From positions 1 through 19,642 of the forward strand of contig CAMEIU010000011.1 of the NCBI GenBank assembly GCA_945918815.1: a stretch of 19,642 bases of DNA, given 5' to 3'. Shown piece by piece: positions 6,395-14,519 of this stretch; the stretch's first letter is position 1, and every line of letters begins with the position of its first letter. Below the pieces are notes generated by a model, which was not told where the DNA came from, did not search any database, and worked only from the letters and a program-made list of their open reading frames with translations. The DNA is from an uncultured Clostridia bacterium. Its GTDB lineage: Bacteria > Bacillota > Clostridia > Oscillospirales > Oscillospiraceae. The translations under genes were made by a program, and so were the position numbers.

Positions 6395-7444
6395 ATGGAA
6401 GAAAAGAATCAATCCAATGTGCTGCTGGATGTGCGGGACCTGACCTTTTCCTTCAAGACCTATGCCGGCGAAGTGCAGGCCGTCCGCGGCGTCAGCTTCA
6501 AACTGGACGCCGGCCGGAGCCTGGGCCTTGTGGGCGAGTCCGGCTGCGGCAAGTCGGTCACGGCCAAGTCCATTGTCCGTCTGAACCCGGAAAAGCCCAA
6601 GGGCCTGTATAAAAATGGTCAGGTCCTCTTCGAGGGCCGGGACCTGATGGCCCTGCCGGAGAAGGAAATGCAGCGGGTCCGGGCCCAGGACATCCGCATG
6701 ATTTTCCAGGATCCCATGACCAGCCTGAACCCCACCGCCACCATCGGCAAGCAGATCATGGAGGGCGTTCTCAAGTGCGGCGGCAAGACCAAGGAAGAGG
6801 CCAAGCACATCACTCTGGAGACTCTGGCCCTGGCCGGTATCCCCAGCCCGGAGGACCGCTTCAAGCAGTATCCCCATGAGTTCTCCGGCGGCATGCGCCA
6901 GCGCGCCATGATCGCCCTGGCCATGGCCGTGAACCCCAAGCTGCTCATCGCCGACGAGCCCACCACCGCCCTGGACGTGACCATTCAGGCCCAGATCCTG
7001 GACCTCATCAAGGACATTCAGAAGAAATACAACACGGCCCTGATCATGATCACCCATGACCTGGGCGTGGTCGCCAACATCGCCGACGACATCGCCGTCA
7101 TGTATGCCGGTAAGATCGTGGAGTACGGCAGCGCCGAGGACATCTTCGCCCATCCCGGCCATCCCTACACCTGGGGCGTGCTGCAGTCCATCCCGCCGGA
7201 GGACACCAGCAACCGCGAGCCGCTGCATCCCATCCTTGGCTCTCCCCCGGACCTGTTCAATCCGCCGAAGGGCTGTCCCTTCGCCGCCCGCTGCCCCTTC
7301 GCCATGAAGGCCTGCAGCGCGGCCTATCCGAAAACCTATGCGCTGGAGGGCCAGGGCCACTGGTGCTCCTGCTGGCTGTATCATCCCAAGGCGCTGGACG
7401 TGGTCAACCCCATTACGGGACAGGGGGTAAGCAAGAGTGAGTAA
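6395..7444 (+). CDS. oppD: Peptide ABC transporter ATP-binding protein, OppD/DppD type
   Basis: 349 residues. Walker A GESGCGKS is at 47-54, the Q-loop in FQD at 104-106, the ABC signature FSGGMRQR at 163-170, Walker B LLIADEP at 183-189 and the H-loop His at 221. The C-terminal oligopeptide-transporter extension carries cysteines at 294, 300, 307, 324 and 326, the region that holds an iron-sulphur cluster in characterised DppD-like subunits (family knowledge; not proven here). It powers import through the two upstream permeases. AGGAGG starts within the preceding stop codon and lies eight bases from the ATG. Its last 8 bases overlap the start of the next ATPase gene, so the two ATPases are translationally coupled. 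Confidence 0.95.
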   Translation: MEEKNQSNVLLDVRDLTFSFKTYAGEVQAVRGVSFKLDAGRSLGLVGESGCGKSVTAKSIVRLNPEKPKGLYKNGQVLFEGRDLMALPEKEMQRVRAQDIRMIFQDPMTSLNPTATIGKQIMEGVLKCGGKTKEEAKHITLETLALAGIPSPEDRFKQYPHEFSGGMRQRAMIALAMAVNPKLLIADEPTTALDVTIQAQILDLIKDIQKKYNTALIMITHDLGVVANIADDIAVMYAGKIVEYGSAEDIFAHPGHPYTWGVLQSIPPEDTSNREPLHPILGSPPDLFNPPKGCPFAARCPFAMKACSAAYPKTYALEGQGHWCSCWLYHPKALDVVNPITGQGVSKSE

Positions 7445-8408
7445 GGATATCATTCTCCGGACGGAGGACTTAAAGAAATACTTCCGCATCAAGGGCGGCC
7501 GCGTGGTCAAGGCCGTGGACGGCGTCTCCATCGAGGTGGAGCGGGGCAAGACCCTGGGCCTGGTGGGCGAGTCCGGCTGCGGCAAAAGCACCCTGGGCCG
7601 TACCATCATCCGCATCTATGATCCCACCGACGGCAAGCTGATCCTCAACGGCAAGGACATCAGCGGCAAAAGCTCCAAGCGGTTCCGACAGGATCTTGCC
7701 CGCAGCATTCAGATGATCTTCCAGGATCCCTACGCCTGCCTGGATCCCCGTATGACGGTCACGGACCTGATCGCCGAGGGCTGGGATCTGAACCGGAACA
7801 TTCACCTCTCCGCCGCCGAGCGGCAGGAAAAGGTGGTGGAGCTGCTGAAGATCGTGGGCCTCAACGAGGAGCACGCCGGCCGCTTCCCCCATGAGTTTTC
7901 CGGCGGCCAGCGGCAGCGGATCGGCATCGCCCGCGCCCTGTCCATGGACCCGGAGCTCATCGTCTGTGACGAGCCCATTTCCGCCTTGGACGTTTCCATC
8001 CAGGCTCAGGTCATGAACCTGCTGCTGAATTTGCAGCAGCAGAAGGGCCTTAGTTACATCTTCATCGCCCACGATCTGTCCATGGTCCGCTACATCTCCG
8101 ACACCGTGGCGGTCATGTATCTGGGCAGCATTATGGAGTACGCGCCCAACAAGGAGCTGTATGAGCATCCCCAGCACCCCTACACCAAGGCGCTGTTCTC
8201 CGCCATTCCCGTGGCGGACCCCGCCGCGGAGAAACGCCGCCAGCGCATCAAGCTGGAGGGCGAGATCCCCAGCCCCATCAACGCGCCCCAGGGCTGCAAG
8301 TTCTGCACCCGCTGCCCCCTGGCAAAGCCCATCTGCAAGGAGCAGCCGCCCCAGCTGAAGGAGTGCGCCCCGGGCCATCTGGTGGCTTGCCACTGCGTCA
8401 ATGGTTGA
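7437..8408 (+). CDS. oppF: Peptide ABC transporter ATP-binding protein, OppF/DppF type
   Basis: 323 residues starting with GTG inside the stop region of the previous gene (GTGAGTAA overlap); AGGGGG lies about nine bases upstream. Walker A GESGCGKS is at 44-51, the signature FSGGQRQR at 154-161, Walker B LIVCDEP at 174-180 and the switch His at 212. The C-terminal domain is rich in cysteine (287, 290, 293, 300, 310, 318, 320), the spacing seen in OppF/DppF proteins with a cysteine cluster. It forms the ATPase heterodimer with the preceding product. Standard length; no missing residues. Confidence 0.95.
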   Translation: MSKDIILRTEDLKKYFRIKGGRVVKAVDGVSIEVERGKTLGLVGESGCGKSTLGRTIIRIYDPTDGKLILNGKDISGKSSKRFRQDLARSIQMIFQDPYACLDPRMTVTDLIAEGWDLNRNIHLSAAERQEKVVELLKIVGLNEEHAGRFPHEFSGGQRQRIGIARALSMDPELIVCDEPISALDVSIQAQVMNLLLNLQQQKGLSYIFIAHDLSMVRYISDTVAVMYLGSIMEYAPNKELYEHPQHPYTKALFSAIPVADPAAEKRRQRIKLEGEIPSPINAPQGCKFCTRCPLAKPICKEQPPQLKECAPGHLVACHCVNG

Positions 8409-8411
8409 TTC

Positions 8412-8425
8412 CGCGGAAACCCGCG
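8412..8425 (+). repeat. Short GC-rich hairpin between oppF and the binding-protein gene
   Basis: CGCGG (8412-8416), AAAC loop, CCGCG (8421-8425), four bases after the oppF stop, with flanking TTC/GAA that could extend it. No U tract follows. Such hairpins between ATPase and binding-protein genes often protect or process mRNA so the binding protein is made in excess; that role is inferred. Confidence 0.4.
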
Positions 8426-8457
8426 AATCGGAATAAATAGAAAACGGAGGATGAAAC

Positions 8458-10185
8458 ATGAAAAAGAGACTTTTGGCCCTTCTGCTGGCTGCGCTCATGG
8501 TCCTGTCCATGGCCGCCTGCGCCGGAAGCAACACTTCCAGCGAGACCCCCAGCACCCAGGAACCCGCGTCCAACACCACCACGGAGACCCCTGCCGCTGA
8601 GAACAACAACGGCGGCGTCGCCACGGCGCCTGCGGACCCCGCCACCGAAGAGCTGGCTGACGAGCAGGTGTTCCATTACTACATGGGCAGCGAGCCCAGC
8701 ACGCTGGACCCCTGGATGAACAACTCCGGCTCCGCGTCCATCATCATCGCTGCCATCCATGAGCCCATGCTGCGGCCCAGCCTGGAAGGCGAAGGCTGGG
8801 AGCCGGGCCTGTGCGACAGCTATGAAAAGAGCGAGGACTCCACCGTCCACACCCTGCACCTGCGTGAGGGCGCCAAGTGGGAAGACGGCACCGACATCAC
8901 CGTCGAGGACATCTACAACAGCTACCTGCGTGTTCTGAACCCGGAGCTGGGCTCCTCCATCGCTTACCGCTACTTCCCCATCCTCAATGCGGAAGAGTAC
9001 TACATGGGTGAAGCCACGGAACAAGAGCTGGGCATCAAGATCCGGGACGGCAACCTGATTCAGTTCACCACCAAGAAGCCCTATGACTACTTCGTGGATA
9101 TGATGACCTCCGACGGCTTCGCCCCTGTGCAGACCGCCGCCGCGGAAGCCTATGGCGACATGTACGGCACCGATGTGGACAAGATCGTGGCCTCCGGCCC
9201 CTTCAAGCTGGTGGAGTGGACCCATCAGCACTCCATGGTTCTGGAAAAGAACGAGAACTACTGGGATGCCGAGAACGTGAAGCTGGAGACCCTGGACGTC
9301 ACCATCACCGTGGACCAGAACACCATCATGGGCATGTTCCAGAATGGCGAGCTGAGCCTGTTCAAGGTCGGCAACGAGCTGCTGCCCCAGTATGCCGATG
9401 ACCCCACCCTGGAGACCGACACCCGCCTGAAGGTCACCTTCATCGAGTTCAACCCCAGAAATGAATTTCTGGCCAACAAGAACATCCGCGAGGCCTTCTC
9501 CATCGCCTTCGACCGTCAGATCTTTGCCGAGCAGGTCATGCACAACGGCAAGCTGGCTGCCTACGGCCTGGTGCCCTACGGCGTCCGCGGCGTGGACGGC
9601 GGCGACTTCCGCGAGCAGAACGGCAACATCGTGACCGACGCCTCCGATCCCTCCGAGATCGAGCGCGCCCAGCAGCTGCTGGACACCGGCCTGGAAGAGC
9701 TGGGTAAGACCGTAGAGGAGCTGCAGGAAGGCTTCTCCATCCAGTGCCTGGAGAGCGGCAAGACCCAGGCCCAGGCCATCCAGAACATGTGGAAGACCAA
9801 CCTGGGCGTGGAGATGCCCGTCAGCGTGGTGGACTTCAACGTGCTGCTGCCCATGCTGATGGAAGGCACCTTTGACTGCGTCATCGGCGGCGGCCAGGAC
9901 TCCAACTACCGCGATCCCGAGGGCTTCATGAACTTCATCTATGAAGAGGGCAAGTGGGACGATCCCGAATTCCTGGCTCTCATGGAGAAGGTTCAGACCC
10001 AGACCGGCGACGAGCGCATCCAGACCTGGATGGAAATCGAGCGGCTGGTTCTCGAGAACTTCATCTACATCCCGCAGGTTTACGCGGAGAACAACTGGGT
10101 GTTCCAGTCCAATGTCCGCGGCGTGAAGATTTTCACCTACGGCTATGAGTTCGACTTTAAGGACGTCTACCTTGTAAAAGAGTAA
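8458..10185 (+). CDS. oppA: Family-5 extracellular solute-binding lipoprotein (oligopeptide-binding, OppA-like)
   Basis: 575 residues. A lipoprotein signal peptide (MKKRLLALLLAALMVLS) ends at lipobox MAAC, so Cys21 should be lipidated and anchor the protein outside the membrane. A Ser/Thr/Pro/Glu/Ala-rich tether spans about 22-68. The SBP_bac_5 fold begins with YYMGSEPSTLDPW near 75-86, followed by LREGAKWEDGTDITVEDIYNS-type residues and the C-terminal lobe with VYAENNWVF. It captures the substrate for the upstream ABC complex. GGAGG lies seven bases before the ATG, in a 49-base gap with a small hairpin. The pocket cannot be read from sequence, so peptide length preference, or a non-peptide ligand such as a glycoside or conjugate, remains open; the symbol is given by context. 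Confidence 0.92.
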   Translation: MKKRLLALLLAALMVLSMAACAGSNTSSETPSTQEPASNTTTETPAAENNNGGVATAPADPATEELADEQVFHYYMGSEPSTLDPWMNNSGSASIIIAAIHEPMLRPSLEGEGWEPGLCDSYEKSEDSTVHTLHLREGAKWEDGTDITVEDIYNSYLRVLNPELGSSIAYRYFPILNAEEYYMGEATEQELGIKIRDGNLIQFTTKKPYDYFVDMMTSDGFAPVQTAAAEAYGDMYGTDVDKIVASGPFKLVEWTHQHSMVLEKNENYWDAENVKLETLDVTITVDQNTIMGMFQNGELSLFKVGNELLPQYADDPTLETDTRLKVTFIEFNPRNEFLANKNIREAFSIAFDRQIFAEQVMHNGKLAAYGLVPYGVRGVDGGDFREQNGNIVTDASDPSEIERAQQLLDTGLEELGKTVEELQEGFSIQCLESGKTQAQAIQNMWKTNLGVEMPVSVVDFNVLLPMLMEGTFDCVIGGGQDSNYRDPEGFMNFIYEEGKWDDPEFLALMEKVQTQTGDERIQTWMEIERLVLENFIYIPQVYAENNWVFQSNVRGVKIFTYGYEFDFKDVYLVKE

Positions 10186-10195
10186 GAGATAGCTA

Positions 10196-10246
10196 GCAGA
10201 ATGGCGGGCGGGGCAGATGGAAGTCTGCGCCCACCCGTCATTCTGC
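10196..10246 (+). repeat. Long imperfect hairpin between binding protein and MATE genes
   Basis: A 51-nt palindrome. GCAGAATG (10196-10203) pairs with CATTCTGC (10239-10246), then a G-U pair, a 4-bp block (10205-10208/10234-10237), a C-A mismatch, 3 bp, a bulged G (10229) and a 5-bp GCAGA/TCTGC top with loop 10218-10223. No U run follows; the MATE ribosome binding site comes directly after. Probably an mRNA stability or processing element that sets transport-gene expression apart from the downstream genes. Confidence 0.6.
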
Positions 10247-10268
10247 CGCAAGAGGAGGAGGTTTACGC

Positions 10269-11639
10269 ATGGGGACGACCAGCCTGCTGGAAGGTCCCGT
10301 GGGCCGCAGGCTGCTGCGGTTCGTGCTACCCATATTGGTGGGCAATATTCTGCAGCAGCTTTATAATTCCATAGACGCCATGATCATCGGCCGCTATGTG
10401 GGGGAGACGGCTTTGGGCGCCATCGGCGCCAGCCAGCCCATCGCCAACATTGTGCTGGCCCTGGTCATCGGGCTGGGCATCGGTATGGAGATCCTGCTGG
10501 GGGTCTTCATCGGCTGCCGGGATGAGAAGCTGGCCAAGCAGGTGGTGGATACCATGTTCACCGCAGTCATGGTCCTGGCCGTCCTGATGGCCGCCGTGGG
10601 CTACGCCGCCACCCCCGCCATGCTGCGGGCCATGCGTACCCAGCCGGAGCATATGGAGCTGGCCACCGTCTACCTGCGGATCATCTTCCTGGGCCTGCCG
10701 GGCATCACCGGCTATAACACCATGACCGGCGCCATCCGCGCCTCCGGCAACTCCAAAGCGCCCCTTCTGTTCCTGACCATCTGCACGGCCTTGAATCTGG
10801 TGCTGGACCTGCTGGCGGTGAAGGGCCTGGGTCTCGGCGTGGCCGGGGCCGCCTGGGCCACGGTGGTGGCCCAGCTCCTGTCCTTCCTGATGGCGATCTA
10901 CTACGCCAACCGGCAGCCCGGCGGGATTCACTATGACCCGAGGAAGCTGGATTTTTCCTGGAGCATGCTCAAGCGCGGCTTTGGCTGCGCCCTGCCCGCC
11001 TCGGTGCAGCAGTGCGCCACCAGCGTGGGAACCCTGCTGCTCCAGACCGTGGTCAACGGCCTGGGCGTCTCCGCCGTGACGGCCTACACCATCGGCTGCC
11101 GCATCGATTCCTTCGCCGCCGCCCCCATCATCAATCTGGGCCAGGCCTTGACCATCTTCACCAGTCAGAACCTGGGCGCGGGGCAGAAGGAACGGATCCG
11201 GGAGGGCAAGCGTTACTGCCTCCTGTGGGCCTACTGCATCGGCGGCGTGCTGCTGCTGCTCCTGTGGGGCTGCGGCGGCAGCATGGCCCGCTTCTTCGGC
11301 GCCACCGGCGAGACCGTGGACATGGCCTGGGATTATGTGCGGACCCTGAGCGTCGGCTACTTTATCGCCGGCTATTTCACAGTCATGGAGGGCCTGATCC
11401 GCGGCACCGGCAACACCGTGGTGCCCATGATCAGCACCATCGGCGGCTACTGGCTGTTCCGCCTGCCCGCGGCCATCCTGCTGCGGCAGCCCCTGGGCTA
11501 CCGGGGCGTGTGGCTGTCGGTCTTGATTGGATGGACATTCTCCTTTATACTGGATCTGATCTATACCCACACCGGGCATTTCCGCCGCCTGCTCAATGGT
11601 GAAAAATGGGAAAAGATGGGAGTGCAAGACCATGGATAA
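10269..11639 (+). CDS. MATE family multidrug/metabolite efflux transporter
   Basis: 456 residues, with about twelve membrane segments in two homologous halves. It begins with the MATE pattern LLEGPVGRRLLRFVLPILVG, then LYNSIDAMIIGRYVG, which is highly typical of clostridial MatE proteins. The second half restarts near LKRGFGCALPASVQQCATSVG (about 236-256). Family members export cations, drugs or metabolites in exchange for sodium or protons. AGGAGGAGG lies about eight bases before the ATG. Its last eight bases overlap the start of the aminopeptidase gene (ATGGATAA), so export is translationally tied to peptide hydrolysis. The cargo is unknown; an end product or a toxic fragment of the imported substrate is a reasonable guess. 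Confidence 0.93.
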   Translation: MGTTSLLEGPVGRRLLRFVLPILVGNILQQLYNSIDAMIIGRYVGETALGAIGASQPIANIVLALVIGLGIGMEILLGVFIGCRDEKLAKQVVDTMFTAVMVLAVLMAAVGYAATPAMLRAMRTQPEHMELATVYLRIIFLGLPGITGYNTMTGAIRASGNSKAPLLFLTICTALNLVLDLLAVKGLGLGVAGAAWATVVAQLLSFLMAIYYANRQPGGIHYDPRKLDFSWSMLKRGFGCALPASVQQCATSVGTLLLQTVVNGLGVSAVTAYTIGCRIDSFAAAPIINLGQALTIFTSQNLGAGQKERIREGKRYCLLWAYCIGGVLLLLLWGCGGSMARFFGATGETVDMAWDYVRTLSVGYFIAGYFTVMEGLIRGTGNTVVPMISTIGGYWLFRLPAAILLRQPLGYRGVWLSVLIGWTFSFILDLIYTHTGHFRRLLNGEKWEKMGVQDHG

Positions 11640-13317
11640 CGCATTTTTGAACTTGACGGAGCATCTCCGGCAGAGCTGGCTTGGTCCCGTAGAGGACCTG
11701 ACCGCCCAGGCGGAAGCAGCCGGAACCTGGGATCAATTGGAGACGATTCTCTCCCAATGGGCCCAAGAACACGCCGGGGACATTGCCCGGCAGGAGGTGG
11801 AAGCCCTGACGGCCGAGGGGGCGGAGAACCCCTGGGAGCAGGTCCTGCGCGCCGCCCACGGCGAAAACCTGGACTGGATGGAGGCCTACGGCCTGCCGGT
11901 CCGTTCGGAGGAACGGACCCTGGCCCAATTCCTGTACCAATATCCGGCGGAGCGGCTGGAAACCATGGGCGAGCATATCGTCGAGGCTTTGCTCCACGGC
12001 TTTTTGAGCCAGAGCCGCGACCGGCGGGACCGGAAGCGGGTGCGGCTGCATTACTGCCTGGGGCAGGAGGCTCTGGCCCAGGCTGTGGTCCGGTCCCTGG
12101 AAAAGCGGGGCCTGCGGCCGCTGATTCAAAAGCCTCAATGCCTGACCTGGTCCGGGGCCTACGCCATGGCCCACGGGGCCGACCGGGCGGCCTGCCTCAG
12201 CGAAGGCGCGCTGGAAGCCCTGCGGACCGCCTATGAGGCGGCCTTCGCGGCCCGGGAAGCGGTGCTGCTGGACACCTGCGGCATGATCGGTATCGGCCAG
12301 TTCGGCGAGGCCGCTGGGGTGCCGGAGACGCCCGCGGACGCCTATATGCCGGATCCGGTCCGGCGGCAGCGGCTGCTGGAGCTGGAAAACACCAAGCGGG
12401 AGCTGGAGGCCCGGTATCTGGCCCCCTCCGATCTGTCCTTCTGCAAGGTGGCCTATCCCAATCTGCTGGTGGGCGAGAACTTCCCGGCGGTGTTTGACGC
12501 CTTCTACGAACTGAACACCATGGACTCCCTCCGCTACGAGCTGGTCCAGCAGACCATCATTGACGCGCTGGACGGCTGCGAGCATGTGGAGCTGCGTGGC
12601 GCGGGGCGGAACCAGACCGATTTGGTGGTCCGGCTCCAGCCCTTGCGGGACCCGGCCCGGGAAACCAACTTCTTAAACTGCGGCGGCGACCTGAACATTC
12701 CTCACGGGGAGCTGTTCACCACACCCCGGCTGGCGGGCACCGACGGCGTCCTCCATGTGCAGGAGATCTATCTCAAGGGCGTGTACTTCCGGGATTTGAT
12801 TCTCCGCTTCCGGGATGGTATGATGGTGTCGTATGACTGCGGCGGCTGCCGGGACGCGGCGGCGGGCCGGGCCTATGTGCAGGAGCATCTGCTCCAGGGC
12901 CGCGAGACATTGCCCATGGGCGAGTTCGCCATCGGCAGTAACACCCTGGCCTATGCCATCGCCCGGGACATGGATCTGGTGTCCAGAATGCCCATCCTCC
13001 TGGCGGAGAAAATGGGCCCCCACGTGGCCGTGGGCGACCCCTGCTTTGCCCGGGGCGAGGACGCGCCGGTCTACAACCTCTACGACAAAAAAGAAATGAC
13101 AGCCCGGGAGAACGAGCGGACGGCCCGGCGGGGAACCGGAGAATCGGTTTACACCAACGTGCACACCGACATCACCCTGGCCTTTGACGAGCTGGCGCGG
13201 CTGGACGGCGTCCGGGCCGACGGTAGCCATGTGCCGGTCCTGCGGAACGGCTTGTTCGTCCTGCCGGGGACGGAGATTTTGAACGAACCACTGACGAGGG
13301 GGAAACACCATGAGTAA
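11632..13317 (+). CDS. M29-type metallo-aminopeptidase with N-terminal extension
   Basis: 561 residues from the ATG overlapping the MATE stop, with GGGAG nine bases upstream. An in-frame ATG at 11596 has no ribosome binding site and is rejected. The C-terminal half carries the M29 (AmpS/PepS/AmpT) metal ligands: Glu360 in NIPHGELFTTP, Glu431 in MGEFAIGSN, His464 in PHVAVGD, and His511 and Asp513 in VHTDI. The usual M29 N-terminal domain seems to begin only near residue 136 (VRLHYCLGQEALAQAVVRSL). About 130 residues precede it, and total length clearly exceeds the classical 370-410. The family removes N-terminal residues from peptides using a two-metal centre in the cytoplasm. It ends in an 8-nt overlap with the next gene. 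The extension is not recognised. Overall similarity is modest outside the ligand motifs. Confidence 0.82.
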   Translation: MDNAFLNLTEHLRQSWLGPVEDLTAQAEAAGTWDQLETILSQWAQEHAGDIARQEVEALTAEGAENPWEQVLRAAHGENLDWMEAYGLPVRSEERTLAQFLYQYPAERLETMGEHIVEALLHGFLSQSRDRRDRKRVRLHYCLGQEALAQAVVRSLEKRGLRPLIQKPQCLTWSGAYAMAHGADRAACLSEGALEALRTAYEAAFAAREAVLLDTCGMIGIGQFGEAAGVPETPADAYMPDPVRRQRLLELENTKRELEARYLAPSDLSFCKVAYPNLLVGENFPAVFDAFYELNTMDSLRYELVQQTIIDALDGCEHVELRGAGRNQTDLVVRLQPLRDPARETNFLNCGGDLNIPHGELFTTPRLAGTDGVLHVQEIYLKGVYFRDLILRFRDGMMVSYDCGGCRDAAAGRAYVQEHLLQGRETLPMGEFAIGSNTLAYAIARDMDLVSRMPILLAEKMGPHVAVGDPCFARGEDAPVYNLYDKKEMTARENERTARRGTGESVYTNVHTDITLAFDELARLDGVRADGSHVPVLRNGLFVLPGTEILNEPLTRGKHHE

Positions 13318-14494
13318 GGTATACTATACGGGCAAAAAGCTCTTTGACGGCAAAACCTGCATCGAGCATTTTGCTATGCTGACGGAAAACGGAAAAGTCC
13401 TGGCCGTGGGGCCGGAGGCGGAAGTGTCCTGCCCCGCGGACGCCCGGCGGGAGAGCCTGGCGGGCGTTGTGACCCCCGGCCTGCTGGACTGCCACGTCCA
13501 TCTGGTCTGCTCCGACCTGGCAGAAAGCGGAGATATCTCCGACCGCGAGCTGTCCCGGCTGGTGTGCGTGGGCCTGCATAACGCCAATCTGCTGCTGTCC
13601 GCCGGTGTGGTGGCCTGCCGCGACCTGGGCAGCGTCCGGGGCTGCTCCCTGGGCATCCGGGACGCCATCAACCAGGGCCTGGTCCCCGGTCCCAAGGTTC
13701 TGACCACGGGCCTGTCCATCTCCATCACCGCCGGACACGGCGGCTCCATCGCCCTCCAGTGCGACAGCCCCGACGAAATGCGCAAGGGCGTCCGCACCAT
13801 CATCCGGGACGGGGCCGACGTGGTGAAGCTCATGGCCTCCGGCGGCGTCAACTCTCCCGGCCCCGAGCCGGGCCCCTGCGAGCTGACCGAGGCGGAATTT
13901 GCGGCCGGCGTCGAGGCCGCCCACGCCATGGGCCGCAAGGTCGCCATCCACGCCCACGGCAACACCGCCATCCGGCGGGGCGTCTGGGCCGGCGTGGACT
14001 CCGTGGAGCACGGCGTGTTCATGACCGAGGATATCATGGATGAAATGGTCCGCCGCGGCACCTATGTGGTGCCCACCCTCTCCGCCCCCTACTATGCGGT
14101 GGAGGAGGGCCTGCGGGTGGATCCCGGCAACCCGGACCATCTGCGCAGCAAATCCGTCATTGAGCGGCACCGGAACATGCTCAAGCGGTGCAGCGAGAAG
14201 GGCGTGCCCATCGCCTTCGGCACCGACGCGGGCAACACCTTCGATCCCTATGACAAGGCCTACTTCGAGCTGGTCCTCATGGTGGAAGCCGGTCTGACGC
14301 CCTTGCAGGCGTTCACCGCTGCCACGGTGGGCTCCGCGGACCTGATGGGCCTGTCCGGTAGCCTGGGCACCCTGGAGGCCGGGAAGGACGCTTCCTTTGT
14401 CTGCTGGCTGGACGGCGATCCCCTGGAGGATATTCAGTCCGTGAACGGCGGCAAGCAGGTATATCTCAACGGCAAGCCGGTGACGGCATTCTAA
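13310..14494 (+). CDS. Metal-dependent amidohydrolase, prolidase/imidazolonepropionase-like
   Basis: 394 residues. A small beta-sandwich flanks a TIM barrel (TPGLLDCHVH at 55-64). The binuclear site is complete: His62 and His64, the lysine expected to be carboxylated (Lys173 in VVKLMASGGV), His214/His216 in AIHAHG, His234 in SVEHG, and Asp306 in FGTDAG. The KLMASGGVNSP segment is typical of the amidohydrolase branch often called Xaa-Pro dipeptidase, where tested members cleave dipeptides or N-acyl amino acids. In this operon a dipeptidase finishing off products of M3 and M29 is the simplest role (inference). ATGAGTAA overlaps the aminopeptidase stop, with a GAGGGGG site upstream. No signal peptide, so cytoplasmic. 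Confidence 0.88.
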   Translation: MSKVYYTGKKLFDGKTCIEHFAMLTENGKVLAVGPEAEVSCPADARRESLAGVVTPGLLDCHVHLVCSDLAESGDISDRELSRLVCVGLHNANLLLSAGVVACRDLGSVRGCSLGIRDAINQGLVPGPKVLTTGLSISITAGHGGSIALQCDSPDEMRKGVRTIIRDGADVVKLMASGGVNSPGPEPGPCELTEAEFAAGVEAAHAMGRKVAIHAHGNTAIRRGVWAGVDSVEHGVFMTEDIMDEMVRRGTYVVPTLSAPYYAVEEGLRVDPGNPDHLRSKSVIERHRNMLKRCSEKGVPIAFGTDAGNTFDPYDKAYFELVLMVEAGLTPLQAFTAATVGSADLMGLSGSLGTLEAGKDASFVCWLDGDPLEDIQSVNGGKQVYLNGKPVTAF

Positions 14495-14519
14495 AAACAG
14501 AAAGAGAGGCTTGATCCAC

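Noticed and set aside
4516..6396. 626-codon open frame on the minus strand
   Set aside because: Antisense to the two permease genes; extreme His/Gln/Gly/Asp content and no recognisable domain or start signal.
10196..10246. Intrinsic terminator after the binding-protein gene
   Set aside because: The stem is strong but is followed by CGCAAGAGGAGG, with no U tract, and no promoter was found before the MATE gene.
8398..10251. 617-codon open frame on the minus strand
   Set aside because: Antisense of the solute-binding protein; a composition artefact.
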